27,337 bases of DNA from HGM20899 sp964615195. Its GTDB lineage: Bacteria; Pseudomonadota; Gammaproteobacteria; Enterobacterales; Succinivibrionaceae. Where the stretch lies: positions 1-27,337 of the forward strand of contig CAZTNG010000018.1 of assembly GCA_964615195.1 (NCBI GenBank). Reading direction: 5' to 3'. Below the pieces are notes generated by a model. The model did not search any database. It worked only from the letters and a program-made list of their open reading frames with translations, and was not told the DNA's origin. The translations under genes and the position numbers were made by a program. Position 1 is the first letter of the stretch; the number at the start of each line of letters is the position of its first letter. Positions 7,609 through 15,666 of this stretch are shown one piece after another.

Positions 7609-9693
7609 ATGAATATTAAGCAAATTCTAAACAAATTTAATTTTCGCAATATTTCGTTACTTTTTCGAATATATATTGCTTTTGCGATAGTGATTGCAGT
7701 GTTTGCCTGCTCATCAATTATTACCTGTTTTACACAAACTAGTATAAAAACAGCGTTTGGTTCAGTGGAAAAGCAAGCTCAACCCGTGGCTATGACGGCA
7801 GCTAAGCTTGAGGTTGCAATGCTCAGTACTAATCAAAATTTAATTAGTATCATTACAGCTAAAACTCCAGCTGATATAGATAAATATATTGGAAATTTAG
7901 AAACAGCTAGAAAGCAATTAGATAGTGCGCTTGAGGAATTCGATCATACAGTAAATAGTAGTGATGCCTTAGAAGATTATGATTTAGCAAAGCAAGCACT
8001 AGGTAGTGTTGATAGTGTAAGCATGAAACAACAAGTTGTTAAGCTAAGTGAGTTAGTTCACGCGTATCTAGATAAAACGGCTGCACTTCCGACTGATAGA
8101 AAAAATTACTTAACAAACAAAGTTAAGGTTGATAACGAGCAAGGCCAGTTTATTTCATTAATGAGCTTAATGAGCATTGAAATAGAAAAAATCAAAATTA
8201 AGTTAGATGATTTTTTTATTAATAAGCTTGTTCTTGATTTAGGTGATGTGCGTTTGGCTGTAGAAAAAAATATGCATATTGGCTTCAAGAATGAAAATTC
8301 AGCGCAAATACTTGAAGCGTTCAAACATAATTCTACGTTAATTCAGCAGTTTAAGGATAAGGTTAAGGAACTTAATTTTGAGGTTCCTAGTTTTGAATCA
8401 GATCTTGAAGGTGCATATTTTAAACCTTTGTATAAAGGAAGCCTTGATAAATCTGGAGTGCTTTATAAGACATATGAGTTAGTAGCATTTAAGGAAGGAA
8501 TTGATGCAAAAGCTGCAGAGGGTGAGAAATATATTGAAGAAGCTCAAGTAACATTAAAGTCTATTCAAAATCGTGCTGACGACTTCTCACGTTATTCAGC
8601 AAACAATGTAAATAATTATATTGTTAAATCTATTGAATTTGCATTTGGCAGTTTGCTACTAGTAATATGTATTGTAGTAATTGTTTCTTTAGGTTTGGCT
8701 AAAAGTATTAAGAAGCCAATGCATCAGCTTATTGATGTTATGGACAAGGCAGCAGACGGCGATTTAACAGCTAATTATATTGATTCGTTTAACGATGAAT
8801 TTTCAAGGATTGGGCAAGGTCTTAATAAGATGAATGCGCAAACTAAGATTGTTATTAGTAAGTTAGTTTCAATAGTTAGCGAATTAAGAGATACAGCAAA
8901 TCAAAATTCATCTGTAGTTAATGCTTCAAATGAAGCTTTAGATGTGCAACGTAAAGAAGCTTTTATGGTAGCATCATCAACTGCAGAGCTTGAACAAACT
9001 TTATCTCAAGTTGCAGAATCAGCACAGCATACACTTGATGAAATTACTAATGTTAGTAAGGTTTCAGAACAAGGTCGTCAAGTTATGAGTGATAATATAA
9101 CAACAACTCATTCTTTAGATGCAAAGCTTAAGGAAACCTCAGACGCAATAACCAAAGTTAATCAAATGGGTGAAAACATTGGTAGTGTTATTTCTGTTAT
9201 TAGGGGAATTGCAGAGCAAACAAATCTTTTAGCTTTAAATGCTGCTATAGAAGCTGCTAGAGCTGGAGAGCAGGGACGTGGCTTTGCTGTAGTAGCGGAT
9301 GAAGTTAGAACTCTTGCTAATAGAACTAGTGAATCTACAAAGGAAATTACAGTTGTAATATCAGATTTACGTAATACTATTGCAAAAGCTGTAAACGTAA
9401 TTAACACCTGTAATGAAGAAATGGAAACTTCAGTTGAGCAAGCTTCTAAAGCTAATAGTTCTATTGAAGAGATTATGGGTTATATTACCTCAATTGATCA
9501 GATGACCTCTCAAATTGTTGAGTCAGCTCATGAGCAAGAAATTGCTACAAGAGAAATTAACCAAAATATCACAAAGATTAGCGAGCTTGCTGATCAAAAC
9601 AGTGAGGATATGAATAATATTCAACGTTCTAGTGAAACTTTGGATAGAATTGCAACAGAACAAACTGATATTGTGAAGAAGTTTAAGCTTTAA
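7609..9693 (+). CDS. methyl-accepting chemotaxis protein
   Basis: Transmembrane chemoreceptor that signals through CheW and CheA to control swimming. Domain order: short cytoplasmic start, first membrane segment at about 17-41, a helical ligand-binding region of about 300 residues (42-340) outside the membrane, second membrane segment at about 342-366, HAMP linker at about 367-420, then the long coiled-coil signalling domain. The highly conserved hairpin tip is intact (EQTNLLALNAAIEAARAG starting near residue 536, followed by EQGRGFAVVADEVRTLA). The sensor region is not recognised as a named domain and the ligand is unknown. The C-terminus ends DIVKKFKL without the pentapeptide that tethers CheR and CheB in enterobacterial receptors. 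No other chemotaxis or flagellar gene is nearby, so it is an orphan receptor gene. The ribosome binding site before the ATG is poor. Confidence 0.95.
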   Translation: MNIKQILNKFNFRNISLLFRIYIAFAIVIAVFACSSIITCFTQTSIKTAFGSVEKQAQPVAMTAAKLEVAMLSTNQNLISIITAKTPADIDKYIGNLETARKQLDSALEEFDHTVNSSDALEDYDLAKQALGSVDSVSMKQQVVKLSELVHAYLDKTAALPTDRKNYLTNKVKVDNEQGQFISLMSLMSIEIEKIKIKLDDFFINKLVLDLGDVRLAVEKNMHIGFKNENSAQILEAFKHNSTLIQQFKDKVKELNFEVPSFESDLEGAYFKPLYKGSLDKSGVLYKTYELVAFKEGIDAKAAEGEKYIEEAQVTLKSIQNRADDFSRYSANNVNNYIVKSIEFAFGSLLLVICIVVIVSLGLAKSIKKPMHQLIDVMDKAADGDLTANYIDSFNDEFSRIGQGLNKMNAQTKIVISKLVSIVSELRDTANQNSSVVNASNEALDVQRKEAFMVASSTAELEQTLSQVAESAQHTLDEITNVSKVSEQGRQVMSDNITTTHSLDAKLKETSDAITKVNQMGENIGSVISVIRGIAEQTNLLALNAAIEAARAGEQGRGFAVVADEVRTLANRTSESTKEITVVISDLRNTIAKAVNVINTCNEEMETSVEQASKANSSIEEIMGYITSIDQMTSQIVESAHEQEIATREINQNITKISELADQNSEDMNNIQRSSETLDRIATEQTDIVKKFKL

Positions 9694-9712
9694 TTTAGCT
9701 ATATTTTTAAAT

Positions 9713-9743
9713 AGGCTTTTGAGTAATATCAGAAGCCTTTTTT
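9713..9743 (+). terminator. terminator after the chemoreceptor gene
   Basis: AGGCTT (9713-9718) pairs with AAGCCT (9733-9738). A run of six T begins at 9738. It lies 20 bases past the stop codon. Confidence 0.8.
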
Positions 9744-9781
9744 GTATAAAAATAAGATTTTTGAAAATAATGGAGTGAAAA

Positions 9782-10399
9782 ATGAAGGTTTTACTAATTA
9801 ATGGTTCGCCTCGCAGGAAGGGTTGTACTTATACAGCTTTATCTGAAATTTCCAAAGTATTAGCATCTGAAGGTGTTGAAAGTGAGATTGTAAACATAGA
9901 TTCAAGGACTCGTGGTTGTATTGCATGTAGTTATTGTATGACTCATGACAAGTGTATTGAGAATGATGGAGTAAATGTTCTTGCTTCTCGTTTGGATGAA
10001 TTTGATGGAGTGATAGTTGGTTCTCCTGTGTATTATGCATCACCTAATGGCTCGTTAATTTCGTTTTTGGATCGTCTATTTTATTCTTCAGGGAAAAAGC
10101 TTACAGGTAAACCTGCAGCAGCAGTGGTAAGTGCAAGACGTGCAGGTACTACAGCTTCTTTAGAGGTTATAAATAAGTATTTTTCAATTAACCAAATGCC
10201 AATTGTAACTTCTAATTATTGGACAATGGTTCATGGTAATAGTCCTGAAGAAGTGTTACAAGATTTGGAAGGTTTACAAATTCTTAGAATTCTAGCTAAG
10301 AATATGGCATGGATGCTTAAATGCATAGATGCTGGTAAAAAAATAGGGATAACTAAACCTGAAACTGAGCAAAAAATTTGTACTAATTTTATTAGATAA
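9782..10399 (+). CDS. flavodoxin-fold NAD(P)H-dependent oxidoreductase
   Basis: A 205-residue cytoplasmic protein of the NADPH-dependent FMN reductase / iron-sulfur flavoprotein type. The N-terminal strand-loop KVLLINGSPRRKGCT (residues 2-16) is the FMN phosphate-binding loop, and IVGSPVYYASPNGSLISFLDR (about 79-99) is the second flavin-contact region. Between them GCIACSYCMTHDKC (residues 45-58) puts four cysteines in a compact cluster. In related iron-sulfur flavoproteins such a motif binds a 4Fe-4S cluster; in other members the cysteines are not used, so metal binding is inference. The electron acceptor is unknown. A GGAG site lies 7 bases before the ATG. It sits alone after a terminator, with about 115 bases to aroA. 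Confidence 0.85.
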   Translation: MKVLLINGSPRRKGCTYTALSEISKVLASEGVESEIVNIDSRTRGCIACSYCMTHDKCIENDGVNVLASRLDEFDGVIVGSPVYYASPNGSLISFLDRLFYSSGKKLTGKPAAAVVSARRAGTTASLEVINKYFSINQMPIVTSNYWTMVHGNSPEEVLQDLEGLQILRILAKNMAWMLKCIDAGKKIGITKPETEQKICTNFIR

Positions 10400-10474
10400 T
10401 CTAAATTTATTATAATTTAACGTTGCAAATTTTTTTGCAAAAAATTATTTAATCAAAGTGTTTTGAGTATCTAG

Positions 10475-10480
10475 TATAAT
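10475..10480 (+). promoter_or_regulatory. -10 element before aroA
   Basis: A perfect TATAAT lies 36 bases before the chosen aroA start. No good -35 box is visible at the right distance. Upstream at 10423-10440 the repeat TTGCAAA/TTTGCAA forms a short hairpin without a U tract; it may loosely separate the two genes. Confidence 0.4.
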
Positions 10481-10516
10481 AGATTTGGTATTAGATATTA
10501 TTATATGGAATTGTTA

Positions 10517-11791
10517 ATGGACCAACTAAAATTAAAAAGACGCAAGGAAGCTTTTGGTGAGGTTAATTTACCAGGTTCTAAAAGTGTTTCAAATAGAGCG
10601 TTATTATTATCTGCTTTGGCCAAAGGAACAACAGAAATAACAAACCTTCTTGATAGTGATGACACTAAAAGAATGTTAGAAGCTTTAACTGAGTTAGGCG
10701 TTGAATATAAGTTAAGTGCTGATAGAACAAAATGTGTAGTTAAAGGTTTAGGTTCAGCTTTTTATTGCATAGATCCAGTCAAATTGTTTTTAGGTAATGC
10801 TGGTACAGCTATGCGTCCACTTACAGCTGCTCTATGTGCATCTCATGGAGAATTTGAGTTAACTGGTGAGCCAAGAATGTATGAGCGTCCAATAGCACAT
10901 TTAGTTAATGCATTAAGGATGGCTGGCGCAGAAATTACTTATCAGCAAAAGGATGGGTATCCTCCATTAACTATTAAAGGGACAGGGTTAAAGGGTGGAA
11001 TAGTTGAAATTGATGGCACTGTTTCAAGTCAATTTTTGACAGCTTTTTTAATGGCTGCACCTCTTGCTAAAAATGATGTGATAATTAATATTAAGGGTGA
11101 TTTAGTTTCAAAACCTTATATTGATATCACGATTAGTATGATGAAGAAATTTGGTGTTGAGGTTGAAAATTTAAATTATAAACAATTTAAAATTAAGGCT
11201 CCTCAAACTTATGTTTCGCCTAATACTTTTTTAGTTGAGGGTGATGCTTCAGGTGCATCATATTTTTTAGCAGCAGGAGCCATAGCTGGTGATATAAGAG
11301 TTACTGGAGTTGGTATTCATTGCGTTCAAGGTGATATTAATTTTACAAAAGTTCTTTGTGCAATGGGTGCAAAAGTTACTATTGGTGATGATTTTGTTGA
11401 ATGTAAAAAAGCTAATTTGGTAGGCGTAGATCTTGATTTAAATGAAATTCCTGATGCTGCAATGACACTTGTGCCTTTAGCTTTATTTGCTGAAGGTAAA
11501 ACAGTTATTCGTAATGTTGGTAATTGGCGAGTAAAAGAAACTGATCGTTTACATGCTATGGCAACAGAGCTGACAAAGTTAGGTATTGAGTGTGTAGAGG
11601 GTGAGGATTATTTAGAAATTATACCAGGTAAAGTTAAGAAAAATGTAGCTATTGATACATATAATGATCATCGTATGGCAATGTGCTTTTCGCTTGTAAG
11701 CTTTATGACTGATATTATTATTAATGATCCTGGCTGTTGCTCTAAAACTTTCCCAGATTATTTTGAGAAATTTGAAACTATTAGAAGGTAA
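10517..11791 (+). CDS. aroA: 3-phosphoshikimate 1-carboxyvinyltransferase (EPSP synthase)
   Basis: Sixth step of the shikimate pathway: transfers the enolpyruvyl group of PEP to shikimate-3-phosphate for aromatic amino acid and folate-precursor synthesis. At 424 residues it matches E. coli AroA (427) throughout. Visible active-site blocks are LPGSKSVSNRALLL, FLGNAGTAMRPL (the class I, glyphosate-sensitive form), GEPRMYERP, SSQFLTAFLMAAPL, EGDASGASYFLAAGA, the catalytic-aspartate region IPDAAMT, NWRVKETDRLHAMA and TYNDHRMAMCFSL. The ATG at 10517 is preferred over the in-frame ATG at 10505: GGAA lies 6 bases before it, and the distance to the GSKS loop is then the same as in E. coli. The next gene begins 4 bases after the stop, and rapZ follows 16 bases after that, suggesting one operon. 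Confidence 0.97.
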   Translation: MDQLKLKRRKEAFGEVNLPGSKSVSNRALLLSALAKGTTEITNLLDSDDTKRMLEALTELGVEYKLSADRTKCVVKGLGSAFYCIDPVKLFLGNAGTAMRPLTAALCASHGEFELTGEPRMYERPIAHLVNALRMAGAEITYQQKDGYPPLTIKGTGLKGGIVEIDGTVSSQFLTAFLMAAPLAKNDVIINIKGDLVSKPYIDITISMMKKFGVEVENLNYKQFKIKAPQTYVSPNTFLVEGDASGASYFLAAGAIAGDIRVTGVGIHCVQGDINFTKVLCAMGAKVTIGDDFVECKKANLVGVDLDLNEIPDAAMTLVPLALFAEGKTVIRNVGNWRVKETDRLHAMATELTKLGIECVEGEDYLEIIPGKVKKNVAIDTYNDHRMAMCFSLVSFMTDIIINDPGCCSKTFPDYFEKFETIRR

Positions 11792-11795
11792 TATT

Positions 11796-12335
11796 ATGCA
11801 AACCTTAAAATTAGTTATGTTTGCTACGGGTTTGTTATTAAGTTTGAGTGCTAGTGCTCAAAGCTTAAAAATAGGTAATGAACAATACACAATGTATCTA
11901 GATTTTAAGGTTGTTGAAAAGCCTATGGAATCTGCAGAGCTTCCAAAAACTGCACTAGGAAGTTTTGCAGGTCATGTTGTAAATGCAGAAAATAATAGTA
12001 GCTCTGTTAATTTAGCTTTTTTATTAAAAGCTAATGAGCGAGAAGGAGTGATCCTTACAAATAAATTTATGGCCCGTTGTGCACAAAATTCACCAAATTG
12101 TTTAGATTGGTTTAAGGACAAAGCAAGCGTAACTATTGTTAATCAAGAATATAAACTTGGTTTATTAACAGTTACAAATTTTATAGATTGGCAAATTGTT
12201 AATGAATTATATAATGATCACGCAAGTGAATTTGCTCGTTTTTATCCAGTATTAGATCGTGGTAAATCATTGAGAAATCATGATTTAGGAACATTTGGTG
12301 GTGGCAAAAGTCCTTTTGATATAGTCAATAAATAA
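11796..12335 (+). CDS. secreted protein of unknown function
   Basis: A 179-residue protein with a clear Sec signal peptide: KLVMFATGLLLSLS, then a cleavage site after A-S-A at about residue 21-22. No lipobox and no further membrane segment, so it is probably periplasmic. Two cysteines in RCAQNSPNC (about residues 92-100) are close enough to form a disulfide. The rest has no motif I recognise; the C-terminus ends in a Gly-rich NHDLGTFGGGKSPF segment. The ATG at 11796 has GAAGG 8 bases upstream. Longer in-frame starts inside aroA are rejected because they would bury the signal peptide. It lies between aroA and rapZ with gaps of 4 and 16 bases, so it is expressed with them, but that pairing does not point to a role. 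Confidence 0.75.
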   Translation: MQTLKLVMFATGLLLSLSASAQSLKIGNEQYTMYLDFKVVEKPMESAELPKTALGSFAGHVVNAENNSSSVNLAFLLKANEREGVILTNKFMARCAQNSPNCLDWFKDKASVTIVNQEYKLGLLTVTNFIDWQIVNELYNDHASEFARFYPVLDRGKSLRNHDLGTFGGGKSPFDIVNK

Positions 12336-12351
12336 AATGATGAGGTAGACT

Positions 12352-13218
12352 ATGAAGCTATTAATTGTAAGTGGAAGAAGTGGATCGGGTAAAACAATAG
12401 CTTTAAGAGTATTAGAAGATTTAGGTTATTATTGTGTAGACAATCTACCTGTATCTTTTTTACCAGATTTATTAAAGCTTAGTAGAGTTGAACATAATTT
12501 ATTAGCTGTAAGTATAGATATTAGAAATTTTCCTGAAAGCCCTGAATCCTTTATAAACTATATTAATTCTATAAAATCAGATCCTTCAAATGAGGTGATT
12601 AGTATATTTCTTGACGCGGATGATAATACATTAATTCGTAGATATGAAGAAACAAGGCGCTTGCATCCTTTAGCTAAAAGCACATTAACTCTTGAAGAAG
12701 CCATAAAAGCTGAACATAACATATTAGATTCAATAGCAGATTTAACTGATGTTCGTGTTGATACATCTACATTAAGTATTCATGAATTATCAGAGAATAT
12801 TACGAGTTTAGTTTTAGGAAAAAAAGAAAAAAAACTATCAATTATTTTTGAGTCCTTTGGTTTTAAATATGGTATTGCAAAGGATGCAGATTTTGTGTTT
12901 GATGCTCGTTTTCTACCAAATCCACATTGGGTTCCGGAACTTAGACCTTTAACAGGACTAGACGATCCTGTAATAAAGTTTTTTGCTGAATTTCCTGAGA
13001 TGGGGCAATACATTCAGCAGATAGATGCAATGCTAAATCATTGGTTGCCGTATTTAGAGAGAAATAATAGAAGTTATCTTACTGTGGCAATAGGATGTAC
13101 AGGTGGGCAACATCGTAGTGTGTTTATTGCAGAGGCTTTAGCTCAACGTTTTAGAAATCGCGGAAAATGTGTGAACGTAAAACACAAAAATATAAATGCT
13201 ATAAAGCATATTAATTAA
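12352..13218 (+). CDS. rapZ: RNase adapter protein RapZ
   Basis: In enterobacteria RapZ binds the small RNAs GlmZ and GlmY, hands GlmZ to RNase E and so tunes glucosamine-6-phosphate synthase. This protein (288 residues; E. coli 284) matches throughout. The Walker A motif GRSGSGKT is at residues 8-15, followed by LEDLGYYCVDNLPVSFLPDL, DADDNTLIRRYEETRRLHPL, ESFGFKYGI, FDARFLPNPHW and the C-terminal block YLTVAIGCTGGQHRSV. The extreme C-terminus is unusual: of the four basic residues shown to bind RNA in E. coli (K270, K281, R282, K283), the second and third align with A283 and I284 here, and three residues are added. In E. coli rapZ lies in the rpoN-ptsN cluster; here it follows aroA. GAGG lies 8 bases before the ATG. 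Confidence 0.96.
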   Translation: MKLLIVSGRSGSGKTIALRVLEDLGYYCVDNLPVSFLPDLLKLSRVEHNLLAVSIDIRNFPESPESFINYINSIKSDPSNEVISIFLDADDNTLIRRYEETRRLHPLAKSTLTLEEAIKAEHNILDSIADLTDVRVDTSTLSIHELSENITSLVLGKKEKKLSIIFESFGFKYGIAKDADFVFDARFLPNPHWVPELRPLTGLDDPVIKFFAEFPEMGQYIQQIDAMLNHWLPYLERNNRSYLTVAIGCTGGQHRSVFIAEALAQRFRNRGKCVNVKHKNINAIKHIN

Positions 13219-13222
13219 AAAG

Positions 13223-13259
13223 AAAACCCTAGTAATTGGTGGTCAATTTCTAGGGTTTT
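13223..13259. terminator. bidirectional terminator between rapZ and galU
   Basis: AAAACCCTAG (13223-13232) pairs perfectly with CTAGGGTTTT (13250-13259). An inner AATTG/CAATT stem closes the loop. Both strands end in a T run, which suits the two convergent genes. Confidence 0.88.
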
Positions 13260-13298
13260 GATTATATTGATCTATTTTATCTTATCTTGAAAGAATAT

Positions 13299-14219
13299 TT
13301 ACAAATTTTTAGTTATTTCCTTAAGATAAGTCGCAAATTCATCCTTTAAAACCTTATGTTGTAAAGCGTATTCAACAATTGCCTTTAGATAACCAATTTT
13401 AGTTCCACAATCTAAACTATTGCCTTTCATTACATAAGCATTTATTTGATGGTGACGTAATAATAATCTTAAGGTGTCTGTTAATTGAATTTCTCCGCCA
13501 GCTCCGATAGGCGTATCTTTAAATAAAGGCCATATTTCAGAAGTTAAAACATAACGTCCAGATACGGATAGATCTGATGGAGCATCTTCTACTTTAGGTT
13601 TTTCAACTAAGTTTTTAATTGGACAGGATTGACCTTCGCTTACTTCTTTAGATTGAGCGCCTAAATCAACAATACCATAATTAGGTGTAAGCTCATGAGC
13701 AACTTTTTCAACCATAATCTGGCTAATACCAGTACATTCAAAATTCTGAACCATTTCCGCTAAGTTGTCAGTATTGAGATTTGACTTATATTCGTCGACA
13801 AGAACATCAGGTAACAGAATTGCAAATGGTTGGTCATCTACTAAAGGTCTAGCGCACATGATAGCATGAGCCAATCCCTTTGCTTCTCCTTGACGTACGT
13901 GCATGATAGTTACATCAGGAGGACATATATTTTGAATTTCTGTTAAAAGCTGTCTTTTAACACGTTTTTCTAGAGTAACTTCTAATTCGAAACTTTTATC
14001 AAAATGGTTTTCAATTGCGTTTTTTGAGGAATGAGTTACGAGAATTATATCCTTTATGCCAGCATGTACAGCTTCATTTACGACATATTGAATTAATGGC
14101 TTATCAACAACAGGTAGCATTTCTTTTGGAATAGCTTTTGTAGCTGGGAGCATTCTTGTTCCTAGTCCTGCCACTGGTATTATTGCCTTTTTGATTTTCA
14201 TATTAGAATGATGCTCCAT
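13299..14219 (-). CDS. galU: UTP-glucose-1-phosphate uridylyltransferase
   Basis: Makes UDP-glucose from UTP and glucose-1-phosphate, for lipopolysaccharide core, glycans and galactose metabolism. At 306 residues it matches E. coli GalU (302) throughout. It has the nucleotide-binding signature PVAGLGTRMLPATKAIPKEMLP at about residues 15-36, VTHSSKNAIENHFD, the acceptor loop RQGEAKGLAHAI, LLPDVLVDEY with the metal aspartate, the NYGIVD strand, VEKPKVEDAP and GAGGEIQLTDTL. Because GalF, the non-catalytic paralogue, is very similar, the call rests on the intact loops. The start at 14219 lies inside the end of yciI (17-base overlap) and gives the length closest to GalU. An ATG at 14201 is also possible and has GGAG 12 bases ahead, so the start is uncertain. 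It is the last gene of yciB-yciI-galU. Confidence 0.93.
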   Translation of the reverse strand: MEHHSNMKIKKAIIPVAGLGTRMLPATKAIPKEMLPVVDKPLIQYVVNEAVHAGIKDIILVTHSSKNAIENHFDKSFELEVTLEKRVKRQLLTEIQNICPPDVTIMHVRQGEAKGLAHAIMCARPLVDDQPFAILLPDVLVDEYKSNLNTDNLAEMVQNFECTGISQIMVEKVAHELTPNYGIVDLGAQSKEVSEGQSCPIKNLVEKPKVEDAPSDLSVSGRYVLTSEIWPLFKDTPIGAGGEIQLTDTLRLLLRHHQINAYVMKGNSLDCGTKIGYLKAIVEYALQHKVLKDEFATYLKEITKNL

Positions 14220-14526
14220 TCATTTTAGCAGTGATTTTTAAGGGTTTAACTATATCAGTTCCTTTTTGGTAAACACCACCTGCCCAATATGGATCTTCAC
14301 TTGCCCATTGTTTAGCTTCGGCTAGTGAGGCAAAGTTTGCAATAATAGCAGAGCCTGTAAATCCTGCTGTTCCTGGTTCATCATTATCAATAGCTGGGTT
14401 AGGACCTGCTAATAGAAGTCTATTTTCTGCGATTAGTTTTTGTAAACGAGCAATGTGAGCAGGACGTGCTTTTGCACGAAGTTCTCCTGAGTTCTTTACA
14501 TCTTCAGCGTAGATCAAATACCACAT
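14203..14526 (-). CDS. yciI: YciI-like protein
   Basis: Small dimeric ferredoxin-like-fold protein of the YciI family; the enzyme activity is uncertain, though a His-Asp pair is conserved. It is 107 residues (E. coli 98) and shares MWYLIYAEDV at the start, the RPAHIARLQKLIAENRLLLAGPNPAID block (about residues 20-47) with the conserved histidine, PGTAGFTGSAIIA, and the EDPYWAGGVY segment. AAAGGAG lies 7 bases before the ATG at 14526, one of the strongest sites in the window. It follows yciB by 18 bases and overlaps galU. yciI and yciB are also near neighbours in E. coli. Confidence 0.94.
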   Translation of the reverse strand: MWYLIYAEDVKNSGELRAKARPAHIARLQKLIAENRLLLAGPNPAIDNDEPGTAGFTGSAIIANFASLAEAKQWASEDPYWAGGVYQKGTDIVKPLKITAKMNGASF

Positions 14527-14544
14527 AAAATTACTCCTTTGTAA

Positions 14545-15192
14545 TTATTCTTTCTTATCATTATTTTGCATAATGTTTTTATTTTTCATTGATGTCATTA
14601 AGAGTTCTAGCTCTTTCTTTTGTTCTATAGTCAATTTACTATAGGTATATTTAAAAGCAAATAGAATAAAGATAAAGTTAAGAATTCCATTGCCGTAGGT
14701 TTTATAATTAACCCATATATTTTCAGCTTCTTCAGCGCTGATACTGTTGTGTATAGATGGAAGGCAGAAGGCTAATATGTAATTTAGTATTGCACAACCA
14801 AATAAAAAAGACATAGCGGATATTGTTAAATTTTTCCACAAGTGCATAGGTATTGGATTATGGATACCTGTTAATGCTCGTGCAACATCGGTTTTGAAAA
14901 CAAATTGACAAGCGCCTAAGGCTAAAGCCATAACAATGTTAACCATTGAAACCTTCCATTTTATTATGGCAGGGTCGTTAAAATAGATAGTTGGCAGCGC
15001 AAATATTAGTAAAATTATAAATATTACAACTTGCATACGGGTTACACTTTTGTATAAAGCAAAGCTTAAAGCAAAAGCGATAATACTAGAAACAACAATG
15101 GCAATGGTTGCATATACAAGACTATTTTCTGTACATATTTTATATGTGGCAAAGAAACAAATTGCAGGGAAGATATTTAAAAAAAATTTCAT
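14545..15192 (-). CDS. yciB: YciB/IspZ family inner-membrane septation protein
   Basis: Multi-spanning inner-membrane protein of the YciB (IspZ) family, linked to cell-envelope and division phenotypes in enterobacteria. It has 215 residues with the chosen start (E. coli 179). The first 14 residues, MKFFLNIFPAICFF, match the E. coli pattern, followed by the conserved YKI, a DPAIIKWKVSMVN segment matching E. coli's FIKWKVTV, MHLWKNLTISAMSFLFGCAILNYILAF, and NIWVNYKTYG. About five membrane segments are visible. The extra length is an insertion of about 17 residues (IHNSISAEEAE) before NIWVNYK and a charged Lys-rich tail. The ATG at 15192 has GGAG 6 bases upstream; an in-frame TTG at 15204 overlaps that site and is rejected. 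It leads the yciB-yciI-galU operon. Confidence 0.93.
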   Translation of the reverse strand: MKFFLNIFPAICFFATYKICTENSLVYATIAIVVSSIIAFALSFALYKSVTRMQVVIFIILLIFALPTIYFNDPAIIKWKVSMVNIVMALALGACQFVFKTDVARALTGIHNPIPMHLWKNLTISAMSFLFGCAILNYILAFCLPSIHNSISAEEAENIWVNYKTYGNGILNFIFILFAFKYTYSKLTIEQKKELELLMTSMKNKNIMQNNDKKE

Positions 15193-15310
15193 AAAACGCT
15201 CCAAATTTGAGTTTTATTTTACCATGAATAAACGCAAATTTGCATAAAATAGGCTGTATAAATATTTGATTTAAAAAAATGTAGTCCTATTGTAATTTAT
15301 TAATAAAGCA

Positions 15311-15347
15311 AAAAAGAAAGGAGGCCTTTCTATGTTTTGCCTCCTTT
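15311..15347 (-). terminator. terminator of the 42-aa membrane peptide gene
   Basis: The 9-bp perfect stem AAAGGAGGC (15317-15325) and GCCTCCTTT (15339-15347) has a 13-base loop. On the minus strand it is followed by CTTTTTTGC. It begins 20 bases past the stop of the small gene, which supports that gene as a separate transcription unit. Confidence 0.88.
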
Positions 15348-15367
15348 TGCTTGCATATACATATATA

Positions 15368-15496
15368 CTATAAGCCCGTTGGGATACCACCTGATAACAA
15401 CATTAGTGTAAAACAAATTATTGCTAACATTGCTAGGAAAAGAATTGTATCCTTCGAATAGGATAATATCGTAAAAAGAATATCTGAGAAATTCAT
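15368..15496 (-). CDS. 42-residue membrane peptide, function unknown
   Basis: Short gene, easy to overlook, on the minus strand: start MNFSDILFTI, then SYSKD, one hydrophobic membrane segment TILFLAMLAIICFTLMLL at about residues 17-34, and the tail SGGIPTGL. AAGGAG lies 7 bases before the ATG at 15496, as good as any ribosome binding site in the window, and a perfect intrinsic terminator follows 20 bases after the stop. Both signals flank a frame that encodes little else than one membrane helix, so it is probably translated. It resembles no small membrane protein I know (not CydX, KdpF or a typical type I toxin). Its upstream region has a tandem 14-base repeat close to the start and a spaced 9-base repeat further off. 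It could be a small accessory subunit, a stress peptide or a toxin; none is supported by sequence similarity. Confidence 0.65.
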   Translation of the reverse strand: MNFSDILFTILSYSKDTILFLAMLAIICFTLMLLSGGIPTGL

Positions 15497-15527
15497 ATCT
15501 AACTCCTTAGCATAAAATAATATTTTG

Positions 15528-15555
15528 TATTGTAGTTAATTTATTGTAGTTGATT
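15528..15555. repeat. tandem 14-base repeat upstream of the small membrane gene
   Basis: TATTGTAGTTAATT (15528-15541) is followed at once by TATTGTAGTTGATT (15542-15555), two copies with one difference. It lies 32-59 bases before the start codon of the minus-strand membrane peptide, where a promoter would be. It may be a tandem operator or a simple duplication. Confidence 0.6.
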
Positions 15556-15666
15556 ATTTTATTTATTTTTATTTATTATAAAAATTTAAATGATACGATA
15601 TGTGGAATATTATTGATAACTAAATAACAATATATAGTTATTTTATCATTTATTCACCAAAAGATA

